A stretch of 64,000 nucleotides of DNA from Poriferisodalis sp963663635. GTDB taxonomy: Bacteria; Actinomycetota; Acidimicrobiia; Acidimicrobiales; Poriferisodalaceae. A model generated the notes under the pieces. It made no database searches and had not been told where the DNA came from. It saw only the letters and a program-made list of their open reading frames with translations. How positions within the stretch are numbered: the stretch's first letter is position 1; each line of letters begins with the position of its first letter. A program made the position numbers and the translations under genes. The stretch covers positions 248,001 through 312,000 of the forward strand of contig CAXXMY010000009.1 in NCBI GenBank assembly GCA_963663635.2, in the 5' to 3' direction. Below, piece after piece: positions 34,801 to 41,800 of the stretch.

Positions 34801-36085
34801 CGACCAGGTCGAAATCCTTGCCGGGGTCCCGCGTGCGGCTGTCCAGCGTGTAGGCGAAGAGCTTGTCGGCAATAGTGTCGGCCACCCAGATGGTCTCGCC
34901 GTTGGACCAGATGCCCCGGGGGTCGCTATTGTCGGCGTGCAGGACGAGATCCTTGTCGGCGTCCCGGATGCCGCTGTCCAGCGTGTAGGCGAAGAGCTTG
35001 TCGGCAATAGTGTCGGCCACCCAGATGGTCGCATCGATGGTCGCACCGTCGGACCAGACGCCCCAGGGGTCGCCATTTTGGGCGTCCAGGTCGAAATCCT
35101 TGCCGGGGTCCCGTGTGCGGCTGTCCACCGTGAAGGCGTAGAGCCTGTGGTCACCATCGTCGGCCACCCAGATGGTCGTGTCATTGGACCAGAGGCCCCT
35201 TGGACTGCGCTGTTCGACGGTCAGGTCCCGGGAGTCCTTGTCGGCGTCCCGCACGCCGCCGACACGCGTGTAGGCGTAGAGCTTGTGGTCAAGCCAGTCC
35301 ATCACCCAGATGGTCTCGCTGTTGGACCAGATGCCCGCCGGAGCGCTATTGGCGTCGTCCAGGACGACATCCTTGTCGGCGTCCCGCACGCCGCCGTTCC
35401 CAGTACCGTCAGGCAGCGTGTAGGCGAAGACCTTTTCGTCTGCACCATCGTCGGCCACCCAGATGGTCTCGCCGTTGGACCAGACGCCCCGGGGGTCGCC
35501 ATTGTCGGCGTCCAGGACGAAATCCTTGGTGTCGTCCCGCACGCCGCCGCTCGCAGTACCGTCAGGCAGCGTATAGGCGTAGAGCTTGTCGTCAGCCGAG
35601 TCCGCCACCCAGATGGTCGTCGTGTCGTCGGACCAGATGCCGGTGGGATGGCGATTCTCGTCGTCCAGCCCGAACTCCTTGGTTACGTCCCGGGTGCCGA
35701 CGTTCGTATCGTCAGGCAGCGTGTAGGCGAAGACCTTGTCGGCGCCGTTGCCGAAGCTAGGACCTTTGTCGGTCACCCAGATAGTCGTGCCGTCGGACCA
35801 GATATCTTCGGGTCTGCCATTCTCGTCGTCCAGGTAGAACTCCTTGCTGGGGTCCCGCCTGCCATCGGACAGCGTGTAGGCGTAGAGCTTGTCGTCATCC
35901 CAGTCCGCCACCCAGATGGTCGTGCCGTCGGACCAGATGCCTTTGAAATTGGGTCGGAACTCGGTCAGGGTTATGTTCTGGTCGGACGTCTGCGCCGCGG
36001 CATCGTCCGCGGATGACAGCAGGACGCCGCAGGCGACCGCAAGGGCGATTGCTGCGACAGTGAGCAAGAACGTTCGGTGTTTCAT
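28880..36085 (-). CDS. Giant CWB2-anchored surface protein A with propeller-like and cadherin-like repeats
   Basis: This is a 2401-residue exported protein. A signal peptide (MKHRTFLLTVAAIALAVACG...DDAAAQ) is followed by 45-residue repeats of the type GIWSDGTTIWVADxxDDKLYAYTL (about residues 35-505 and 620-880), which should fold as beta-propeller blades. About 13 cadherin-like beta-sandwich domains follow (unit: SSDATLSGLxISxGxLSPxF...VTVTPT...TVxVTRAE): one between the propeller blocks, the rest at 880-2070. A Gly/Ser linker (about 2075-2107) leads to three CWB2 cell-wall-binding repeats (VATFVVANGWSAADVGVASVLS..., VTLVVANGWSPPDIG..., VTLVIANGWSPPDVG...). The last repeat is disrupted by a surplus base at 28990; corrected, it would end at 28798 with ITGSTRTDTAARAARRILADS. 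As read, it ends in a basic 37-residue tail. The ATG follows GAGGAG and overlaps the leader frame's stop. Confidence 0.9.
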   Translation of the reverse strand: MKHRTFLLTVAAIALAVACGVLLSSADDAAAQTSDQNITLTEFRPNFKGIWSDGTTIWVADWDDDKLYAYTLSDGRRDPSKEFYLDDENGRPEDIWSDGTTIWVTDKGPSFGNGADKVFAYTLPDDTNVGTRDVTKEFGLDDENRHPTGIWSDDTTTIWVADSADDKLYAYTLPDGTASGGVRDDTKDFVLDADNGDPRGVWSNGETIWVADDGADEKVFAYTLPDGTGNGGVRDADKDVVLDDANSAPAGIWSNSETIWVMDWLDHKLYAYTRVGGVRDADKDSRDLTVEQRSPRGLWSNDTTIWVADDGDHRLYAFTVDSRTRDPGKDFDLDAQNGDPWGVWSDGATIDATIWVADTIADKLFAYTLDSGIRDADKDLVLHADNSDPRGIWSNGETIWVADTIADKLFAYTLDSRTRDPGKDFDLVADNGDPRGVWSDGETIWVADWFELKLYAYTLGGARFAAQDLDVSGETYNPRGIWSNGTTIWVADRENQAHRRLAAFDLPEYLGAGLSGLTISSTINNGLPSPAVLSPRFDPDLYAYTARVAYVKDSAVSVTVTPTVFDSTATVTVTVNNGADVDTGTTPDGDMYHTVSGLNVGSNVIRIEVAAGGVTWEYIVEVNRAEFGLAAGNTVPRGVWSDGTTIWVADTIADKLFAYTLDSGEPDADRDVGLHVDNGDATGIWSDGTTIWVADDGEDEKVFAYTLSDGERDVTREFDLHSYFGSSSLHVRGIWSDGTTMWVADGKYGLEQIQFDWVYAYTLPDGTTLPDGTPSGGVLDPTKEFDLASANHGASGIWSDGTTMWVADQYEQKLFAYSLVVDVDGDAGVGGRDPGRDFELLDADENFWGAWGAWSDCDTMWVADFTLGDQRLFAYDLGPALEQLAIGTDALSTDFDFCTSTYTARVDNKTKTVRVRPEARESDATFTVTVDGDPVDPVVPSANSPSANSPSVNSFHGNGSNEYELDLEVGVNIVNVEVTVPHRRSRSYTVNVIRPKSSDATLSGLAVSLSDNSPLGLPFDPDTVAYTGGVGNLVEEVMVTPTAADEEATITVDKIEVESGNPKTVDLEVGVNVIRVVVEAQDGTTRGYTVTLTREASAVATLSGLAVSDGVLDPEFDPSESSYYVDVGNLVEDVEVTSTVTHADATVTVNETPVTSGRGHTVSLDVGSNEIRVVVTAQDGTTQTYAVTVTRAESSNATLSGLAISPGRLSPTFASSTVDYTARVDNSATSVTVTPTVSEDNATVTVTVDGASVASNDSDYTVRNLDVGPNVITILVTAHDGTTQTYAVTLTRAESSDATLRGLVISDGDLFPVFDPSESSYDVDVGNLVEDVTVTPTVTHDDATVTVNDTPVTRGSNYTFDLDVGPNVIRVVVTAQDGTTQTYTVTVTRAESSDATLSDLTINPGGLSPGFYSDDLEYTATMVDNGVTSVTVTPEVSENNAMVTVNGVAWTSGGRSVSLVVGSNVITIVVTAQDGTTTETYTVTVSRGAADSDAGLSGLTISGGSLLPVFDSGEFAYTAMVDNGVTAVTVTPTVANSATVTVNGGSATSGGRSVSLVVGSNVITIVVTAQDRTTQTYTVRVTRAGSEDATLSDLDINPGRLSPVFHPGDLAYTAMVGNVVTSVTVTPTANQGGATITVDGSTVASGRAHRISLAVERNEIFIVVTAEDGQATRTYAVTVTRAESSDATLSGLVISEGILSPRFAPNKDVYTARVDNSATSVTVTPTVSEDNATVTVTVGGASVASNDSDYTVRNLDVGPNVITILVTAHDGTTQTYAVTLTRAESSDATLSYLDISDGDLSPTFDAGRDTYTATVGNLVESVTVTPEVREDNATVTVTVDGTTVPPSGIYYTIDLDVGSNVIRVVVAAENGTTQTYAVTVTRAESSDATLSYLDINPGGLSVRNPSADITHMVDVFCVDTSVMVTLTASHEEAMITVDGTLVTSGDGHLVSVPHLGSNVITIVVTAQDGTTTETYTVTVTRAGETTRLKELAISPGELSPVFNPGTCAYTVNVPYSVDRVTVTTVSDAAVTVTVDDPSLVTTRDSNHHTVDLVEGSNTIDIAVDGIRAYTITIDRAGTTGTGTGTGGGSSSGGGSSGGGGGGGGGGLDVGVATFVVANGWSAADVGVASVLSARVDGAVVVYTAGDVLSAATGELLREALPAEIVIVGGTAAVSFDVRAQMRAASPESGISRVTGEDRVATAAGAARRILGDPARAGRVTLVVANGWSPPDIGAAAALAARSGRSAVVYTQRDSLPEASAALLGDYDVARVILVGGTAAISAGVFDAIVAGTGASVSRLTGADRVDTAAQAARRVLGSPAGAPEGVTLVIANGWSPPDVGVAAALAAATGNSAVAYTSQAALPAADSGADPRLPARRGHHRGRHCCGRQRGAPSRHRRRIC

Positions 36086-36177
36086 CGCTGAGGCTCCTCG
36101 CCTTCCGCCAAGGCCGCAGCCGCCCACCGGACCCGACGCATCTGGCTCACCTCAGCCTTGCCACGCTTATGTGCCAT
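36082..36177 (-). CDS. Short leader frame before surface gene A
   Basis: A 31-codon frame starts MAHKRGKAEV behind a perfect AGGAGG (seven bases before the ATG) and ends in an ATGA overlap with the start of gene A, so it is placed for translational coupling. Genes B and C have counterparts starting MGHKRG and MGHKSA, but their later codons differ and their stops fall 12 or more bases before the main start. It may be a leader peptide or the relic of a former start. No function is known. Confidence 0.4.
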   Translation of the reverse strand: MAHKRGKAEVSQMRRVRWAAAALAEGEEPQR

Positions 36178-36320
36178 GAAGCGTCCTCCTGTCACAGGTG
36201 AAACCGCGCCGCTGCGCAGCCAAATGATAGTCACGATTATGACAAGCAGGGTGACGTGACCAGCCCGCGCGCCGCTGACCCCAAGATCGAGCGTCCGACA
36301 GACCCTCGGCGGATCCGGGC
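36175..36320 (-). promoter_or_regulatory. Intergenic surface-gene module, copy 2: 3' block, AT-rich box and leader of gene A
   Basis: From right to left in coding direction of gene A: the conserved block after the gene B stop (36258-36320), the AT-rich box TCATAATCGTGACTATCAT (36224-36242), a GC-rich stretch (GGCTGCGCAGCGGCGCGGTTTC), and AGGAGG with the leader ATG. In a genome this GC-rich, the AT box with TATCAT is the best candidate for a -10 element and probably marks the promoter. The same order is kept in copies 3 and 4. Confidence 0.6.
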
Positions 36321-39300
36321 TCAGGAGTCGGCGAGGATGCGGCGTGCGGCGCGTGCGGCGGTGTCGGTGCGGGTGCTGCCGGTGATGCGCCGAACGCTCA
36401 CATCAGCAGATGCGGCGTCGGTGACGCCTTGGCGCACGTCGTTGGCGACCGCGGCGGTGCCGCCCACGATGATGATCTCGGCGGGCCGGTAGTCGCGGAT
36501 CAGCGCCGCTGTGGCGGCGGGCAGCGCCGCCTGGGAGGTGTACGCGACCGCGGAGTTCTCAGTGGCGGCCGCCAGAGCAGCCGCGACGCCCACATCGGGC
36601 GGAGACCAGCCGTTCGCGATCACCAAAGTGACACCCGCAGGGGCTCCGGCGGGGCTGCCCAGCACCCGCCGCGCCGCCTGGGCGGCCGTGTCGACACGAT
36701 CAGCGCCGGTCAGCCGCGACACACTCGCCCCGGTCCCCGCGACGATCGCGTCGTGCACCCCAGCGCTGATCGCCGCAGTGCCCCCGACCAGGATCACCCG
36801 CGCCACGTCGTAGTCGCCCAGCAGCGCCGCTGAGGCCTCAGGCAAACGATCATGCCGGGTGTAGAGCACCGCGGAGCGGCCGCTGCGCGCTGCCAGAGCA
36901 GCCGCCGCGCCGATGTCGGGCGGCGACCAGCCGTTGGCCACCACCAAAGTGACACGACCGGCCTGAGCCGGATCGCCCAGGATCCGCCGAGCCGCGCCGG
37001 CCGCCGTCGCGACACGATCCTCACCGGTGACCCGCGAGATCCCCGACTCAGGAGACGCCGCACGCATCTGAGCACGCACATCAAACGACACCGCCGCAGT
37101 GCCCCCCACAATCACAATCTCAGCAGGCAACGCCTCGCGCAACAGCTCCGCAGTCGCCGCGGACAGCACATCCCCCGCCGTATACACCACCACCGCGCCA
37201 TCAACACGCGCCGACAACACCGACGCCACCCCCACATCAGCCGCACTCCACCCATTCGCCACCACAAACGTCGCAACACCCACATCCAAACCGCCACCGC
37301 CGCCACCGCCACCACCGCCGCCACCGCTGCTGCCGCCGCCACCACCGCCGCCACCGCCGCTGCCGCCACCGCTGCTGCCGCCGCCCGTGCCGGTCCCGGT
37401 GCCGGTGCCGGTGGTCCCGGCACGATCGATAGTGATGGTGTAGGCGCGGGTGCCGCCCACCGCGATGTCAATGGTGTTGGAACCCTCGACCAGGTCCACC
37501 GTGTGGTGGTTGCTGCCCCTGGGGGTCACGGTCGACGGTCCGTCGACCGTGACCGTGACCGCCGCATCGCTCACTGTGGTGACCGTCACCCTGTCCACCG
37601 AGTTGGGCACGCTGACGGTGTAGGCGCAGGTGCCGGGGTTGAACACCGGCGACAGCGCGCCCGGGCTGATCGCCAACTCTTTCAGCCGCGTGGTATCGCC
37701 GGCCCGTGTCACCGTCACCGTATAGGTCTCGGTGGTCGTGCCGTCCTGGGCCGTGACCACGATGGTGATCACGTTTGAACCCAGGTGCGGGACGCTCACC
37801 AGGTGGCCGTCGCCGCTGTCCACAAGCGTCCCGTCCACGGTGATCATCGCCTCTTCGTGGCTGGCCGTGAGCATCACCATCACCGAGGTATCCACGCAGA
37901 ACACGTCGACCATGTGGGTGATGTCGGCCGAGGGGTTGCTTACTGACAGACCTGGCGGGCTGATGGCCAACACGCTCAGCATCGCATCCGAGGACTCCGC
38001 CCGGGTCACCGTCACCGCATAGGTCTGGGTCGTGCCGTCCTCGGCCGCCACCACCACGCGAATCACGTTGGACCCCACGACCAAGCTGACCGTGCCGCTG
38101 CTGGTCATAAGCGGCCCGTTGTTGGCGGACACCGTAAACGTGACCATCGCGTTGCCAACGCCCACCGTGGGGGTCGGCGTCACCGTCACCTCGTCCACCG
38201 AGTTATCCACCCTGGCCGTGTAGGTGTCGCGGCCGGCGTCGAACGTGGGCGACAGGTCGCCGTCGCTGACGGCCAGACCGCTCAGCGTCGCATCCGAGGA
38301 CCCCGCCCGGGTCACCGTCACCATATATTCCTTGATGGTCGTGTCGTCCTCGGCCGTCACCTCGATGGTGATGGTGGTTTCGACCTCCGCGAGCAGGCCG
38401 CTCACCGTCCAGTCGCTGCCGCTGGTGCCCACAGTCGCGTTGTCGGCCGTGACCGTGACCATCGCGTTGCCCTCGCTCACCGTGGGCGTCACCGTCACCG
38501 AGGTCGCCGAATTGCCCACCCTGGCCGTGTAGTCGAAATTGGTCGGGGAGAAGTTTCTCGACAGGCGGCCCGGGCTGATGGCCAGATCGCTCAGCGTCGC
38601 ATCCGCGGACTTCGCCCGGTCCACCGTCACCGTATAGGTCCCAGTGGTCGTGTCGTCCTCGGCCGTCACCACCACCTCGATCAGGTTGGACCCCACGTTC
38701 AGGCTGACCGTGTAGCCGCTGTCGCTGCTGGTCACAGGCGCGCTGTCGACCGTGACCGTGACCGTCGCGCCATCGTGCTCGACCGCGGGCCTCACCGTCA
38801 CCGAATCCACATCGTTGAGCACACTGGCGGTGTAGTCGAAGTCGGTCGGGGAGAAGCTTTCCGACAGGCCGCCCGGGCTGACGGCCAACCCGTTCAGCGT
38901 CGCGACCGAGGAGGCCTTCCGGGTCACCCTCACCGTATAGGAGGTCAGGTTCATCTTGTCCTGGGCCGTCACCACGATGGTGATGGTGTTGGACCCCACG
39001 ACCAGGCCGCTCACCGGATAGGGGTCGCCGCTTGTCGCGTCGCGTCCGTTCACCGTGACCGTCGCGCCGACGTCCTTGACCGTGGGCGTCACCGTCACCG
39101 AGGCCACATCGTCCTCCACGCTGGCGGTGTAGTCGTATACCTCGGAGCTGAGCTGGGGCGACAGGACCACCGCCGAGCTGTCCACGGAGATGTCCAGACG
39201 GCTCAGCTCCGCGTTCGAGGAGGCCGGCCGGGTCACCGCCACCGTGTACGTCCGGTTCGTGCCGTCCTGGGCCGTCACCACCACGCTAATCTCGTTGGAC

Positions 39301-40769
39301 CCCGCTACCAGGCTGACCGGGTGGCCGCTGCCTCGGGCCACGTCCGTCCCGTTGACCGTGACCTCCGCCTCTTCGCGGCTGGCCCAGGGCGTCACCGTCA
39401 CCAAGTCCACCGCAGGACTCAAGTCGGCCACCCTGGCGCTGTAGGTGAGGTGGTCCGCGTGGAACGTGGGCGTCAGGTCCACCGCCGAACTGTCCACGGA
39501 GATGTCCAGACGGCTCAGCGTCGCATCCGAGGACTCCGCCCGGGTCACCCTCACCATATAGGCCTCAATGGTCGTCTTGTCCTCGGCCGTCACCACCACC
39601 TCGATCAGGTTGGAACCCACGTCCAGCTCAACCGTGTAGTTGCTGCCGCTGGTGGTCACAATCGATCCGTTGTCGACCGTGACCGCGACCGTCGCGCTGG
39701 GGTGGCTTGCCGTGGGCGGCACCGTCACCGTCACCGAGCGCACCGAGTTGTTCACCTCGGCGGTGTAAGCGACGATGCCGGGGGCAAACGTGGGCGACAA
39801 GCGAACCGGGCTGACGGCCAACTCGCTCAACGTCGCATCCGAGGACTCCGCCCGGTCCACCCTCACCGCATAGCGCTCAATGGTCGCCTCGTCCTCGGCC
39901 GTCACCACGATGGTGATCACGTTGTCGGACCCCACGACCAGATCGCGCACCGTGTAGTCGCTGCCGCTGCGGTTCACAGTCGATCCGTTGTCGACCGTGA
40001 CCGTGACCATCGCCTTGCCCTCGCTCACCGTGGGCGTCACCGTCACCGAGTCCACCAAGTTGCCCACCGCGACGTCGTAGTCGAGGGTGCGCGAGGCGAA
40101 CGTCGGCGACAGGACGCCCTCGCTGACGGCCAGACCGCTCAGCGTCGCGTCCGAGGACTTCGCCCGGTCCACCGTCACCGTATATGGCCGGTTCGTGTCG
40201 TCCTCGGCCGTCACCACCACCTCGATCAGGTTGAACCCCACGTCTAGGAGGACCGTGTGGCCCCTGCCGCTGGTCACAGGCGTGTCGTTGACCGTGACCG
40301 TCGCGCCGGGGTGCTCGACCGTGGGCGTCACCGTCACCGAGTCCACCAAGTTGCCCACCGCGACGTCGTAGTACAAGTCGTCGCCGTCGGGGTCGAATAT
40401 CGGCGACAGGACGCCCTCGCTGACGGCCAGACCGCTCAACGTCGCATCCGAGGAGGCCTCCCGAGTCAACGTCACCGTATAGCCCCGGGTCGTGCCGTCC
40501 TGGGCCTCCACCACCACCCTGATCACGTTGACACCCACCTCCAAGTCCACCGTTTCGGGACTGCCGCTTTCCACCTCTATTTTGTCGACGGTGATCGTCG
40601 CCTCTTCGTCGGCGGCCGTGGGCGTCACCATCACCTCTTCCACCAAATTGCCCACCCCGCCGGTGTAGGCGACGATGTCAGAGTCGAAAGGCAGGCCGAG
40701 CGGACTGTTGTCCGACAAGCTGACGGCCAGACCGCTCAACGTCGCATCCGAGGACTTGGGCCGGATCAC
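36321..40769 (-). CDS. C-terminal open segment of surface protein B (cadherin-like repeats plus CWB2 anchor)
   Basis: This 1482-codon segment holds eleven cadherin-like beta-sandwich domains, a Gly/Ser-rich linker (GTGTGTGGGSSGGGSGGG...) and three complete CWB2 repeats. Unlike A and C, the last CWB2 repeat is in frame (QAALPAATAALIRDYRPAEIIIVGG...). The first codons (RPKSSDATLSGLAVSLSDNS) and the next ~150 residues are almost identical to the same region of A, which points to recent exchange. It has no signal peptide of its own, so on its own it would not be exported. Confidence 0.7.
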   Translation of the reverse strand: MIRPKSSDATLSGLAVSLSDNSPLGLPFDSDIVAYTGGVGNLVEEVMVTPTAADEEATITVDKIEVESGSPETVDLEVGVNVIRVVVEAQDGTTRGYTVTLTREASSDATLSGLAVSEGVLSPIFDPDGDDLYYDVAVGNLVDSVTVTPTVEHPGATVTVNDTPVTSGRGHTVLLDVGFNLIEVVVTAEDDTNRPYTVTVDRAKSSDATLSGLAVSEGVLSPTFASRTLDYDVAVGNLVDSVTVTPTVSEGKAMVTVTVDNGSTVNRSGSDYTVRDLVVGSDNVITIVVTAEDEATIERYAVRVDRAESSDATLSELAVSPVRLSPTFAPGIVAYTAEVNNSVRSVTVTVPPTASHPSATVAVTVDNGSIVTTSGSNYTVELDVGSNLIEVVVTAEDKTTIEAYMVRVTRAESSDATLSRLDISVDSSAVDLTPTFHADHLTYSARVADLSPAVDLVTVTPWASREEAEVTVNGTDVARGSGHPVSLVAGSNEISVVVTAQDGTNRTYTVAVTRPASSNAELSRLDISVDSSAVVLSPQLSSEVYDYTASVEDDVASVTVTPTVKDVGATVTVNGRDATSGDPYPVSGLVVGSNTITIVVTAQDKMNLTSYTVRVTRKASSVATLNGLAVSPGGLSESFSPTDFDYTASVLNDVDSVTVRPAVEHDGATVTVTVDSAPVTSSDSGYTVSLNVGSNLIEVVVTAEDDTTTGTYTVTVDRAKSADATLSDLAISPGRLSRNFSPTNFDYTARVGNSATSVTVTPTVSEGNAMVTVTADNATVGTSGSDWTVSGLLAEVETTITIEVTAEDDTTIKEYMVTVTRAGSSDATLSGLAVSDGDLSPTFDAGRDTYTARVDNSVDEVTVTPTPTVGVGNAMVTFTVSANNGPLMTSSGTVSLVVGSNVIRVVVAAEDGTTQTYAVTVTRAESSDAMLSVLAISPPGLSVSNPSADITHMVDVFCVDTSVMVMLTASHEEAMITVDGTLVDSGDGHLVSVPHLGSNVITIVVTAQDGTTTETYTVTVTRAGDTTRLKELAISPGALSPVFNPGTCAYTVSVPNSVDRVTVTTVSDAAVTVTVDGPSTVTPRGSNHHTVDLVEGSNTIDIAVGGTRAYTITIDRAGTTGTGTGTGTGGGSSGGGSGGGGGGGGGSSGGGGGGGGGGGGLDVGVATFVVANGWSAADVGVASVLSARVDGAVVVYTAGDVLSAATAELLREALPAEIVIVGGTAAVSFDVRAQMRAASPESGISRVTGEDRVATAAGAARRILGDPAQAGRVTLVVANGWSPPDIGAAAALAARSGRSAVLYTRHDRLPEASAALLGDYDVARVILVGGTAAISAGVHDAIVAGTGASVSRLTGADRVDTAAQAARRVLGSPAGAPAGVTLVIANGWSPPDVGVAAALAAATENSAVAYTSQAALPAATAALIRDYRPAEIIIVGGTAAVANDVRQGVTDAASADVSVRRITGSTRTDTAARAARRILADS

Positions 40770-41544
40770 CGTTCACCGCATAGGTCCGGGTGGGTCGGTC
40801 CGGGACCGTCACCACGATGGTGACGGTGTTGGACCCCACCTCCAAGTCAACCGTGTGGTCGCTGCCGCTGCTGGTCACCAACGCTCCGTTGACCGTGACC
40901 GTGACCGTCGCGTTGCTCTCGCTCACCGCGGGCGTCACAATCACCTCGTCCACCAAGTTGTTCACCCTCACGGTGTAGGTGAAAGCGCAGGAGTCGAAGA
41001 CCGGCGACTGGGCGCCCTCGCTGAAAGCCAAGTCGGTGAGACTGGGCCCTAGATCGTAGGCGTAGAGCCTGTCGTCAATGAAGTCCGCCACCCACATGGT
41101 CGTGCAATCGGACCAGACGCCCCAGGGCTGGCCAGTGCCGACGGCTAGGTCGAACTCCGTGCCGGTGTCCCGCGCTCCGCCGTCCAGCGTGTAGGCGAAG
41201 AGCTTCTCAGCAGCCTCGTCCGCCACCCAGATGGTCGTGCCGTCGGACCAGACGCCGGCCGGGGAGCCATTGCCGGCAGCCAGGCCGAACTCCTTGGTTT
41301 CGTCCCGCGTGCCATCGTCCAGCGTGTAGGCGAAGAGCTTGTCGGCAATAGTGTCGGCCACCCAGAGGGTCGTGCCGTCGGACCAGACGCCGGCCGGGGA
41401 GCCATTGCCGGCAGCCAGGTCGAACTCCTTGCCGTTTCGTCCCGCGCTGCCGCCGTCCAGCGTGTAGGCGAAGACCTTGATCGTCAATAGTGTCGGCCAC
41501 CCAGAGGGTCGTGCCGTCGGACCAGACGCCGGCCGGGGAGCCAT
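40678..41544 (-). CDS. Middle open segment of surface protein B
   Basis: This segment reads in frame from KVFAYTLDGG through three propeller repeats to YDLGPSLTDLAFSEGAQSPVFDSCAFTY, a cadherin-like domain. It becomes nonsense after the surplus base at 40769-40770 (reading AVNGDPAQVLGCDVERSG instead of AVxVIRPKSSDATLSG). It has no start of its own with a ribosome site and is probably not translated separately. Confidence 0.45.
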   Translation of the reverse strand: MAPRPASGPTARPSGWPTLLTIKVFAYTLDGGSAGRNGKEFDLAAGNGSPAGVWSDGTTLWVADTIADKLFAYTLDDGTRDETKEFGLAAGNGSPAGVWSDGTTIWVADEAAEKLFAYTLDGGARDTGTEFDLAVGTGQPWGVWSDCTTMWVADFIDDRLYAYDLGPSLTDLAFSEGAQSPVFDSCAFTYTVRVNNLVDEVIVTPAVSESNATVTVTVNGALVTSSGSDHTVDLEVGSNTVTIVVTVPDRPTRTYAVNGDPAQVLGCDVERSGRQLVGQQSARPAFRL

Positions 41545-41800
41545 TGCCGGCAGCCAGGTCGAACTCCTTGCCGGTGTCCCGCGCTCCGCCGTCCAGCGTC
41601 GTAGGCGAAGACCTTGATGTCAAACGAGTCCGCCACCCAGAGGGTCGTGCCGTCGGACCAGACGCCGGCCGGGGAGCCATTGCCGGCAGCCAGGTCGAAC
41701 TCCTTGCCGGTGTCCCGCGCTCCGCCGTCCAGCGTCGTAGGCGAAGACCTTGTCGTCAAACGAGTCCGCCACCCAGAGGGTCGTGTCGTCGGACCAGATG
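41250..41800 (-). repeat. 135-bp tandem repeats in gene B carrying repeated frameshifts
   Basis: Near-identical copies encode FDLAAGNGSPAGVWSDGTTLWVAD. Landmarks (GACGCCGGCC) lie at 41251, 41386, 41525 and 41661, with a relative at 41797. Spacings are 135, 139, 136 and 136 where an in-frame unit is 135. The extra C in CAGCGTCGTAGGCG is shared by two neighbouring copies (near 41600 and 41736), so at least that frameshift was copied with the repeat. Confidence 0.75.

Noticed and set aside
34937..36016. Plus-strand open frame of 359 codons over the propeller repeats of gene A
   Set aside because: Same cause: antisense of 45-residue repeats. The strand with signal peptide, Shine-Dalgarno and recognisable domains is the minus strand.
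38775..40247. Plus-strand open frame of 490 codons over gene B
   Set aside because: Antisense shadow of the cadherin-like repeats, rich in His-Arg-Gly, without any family similarity.
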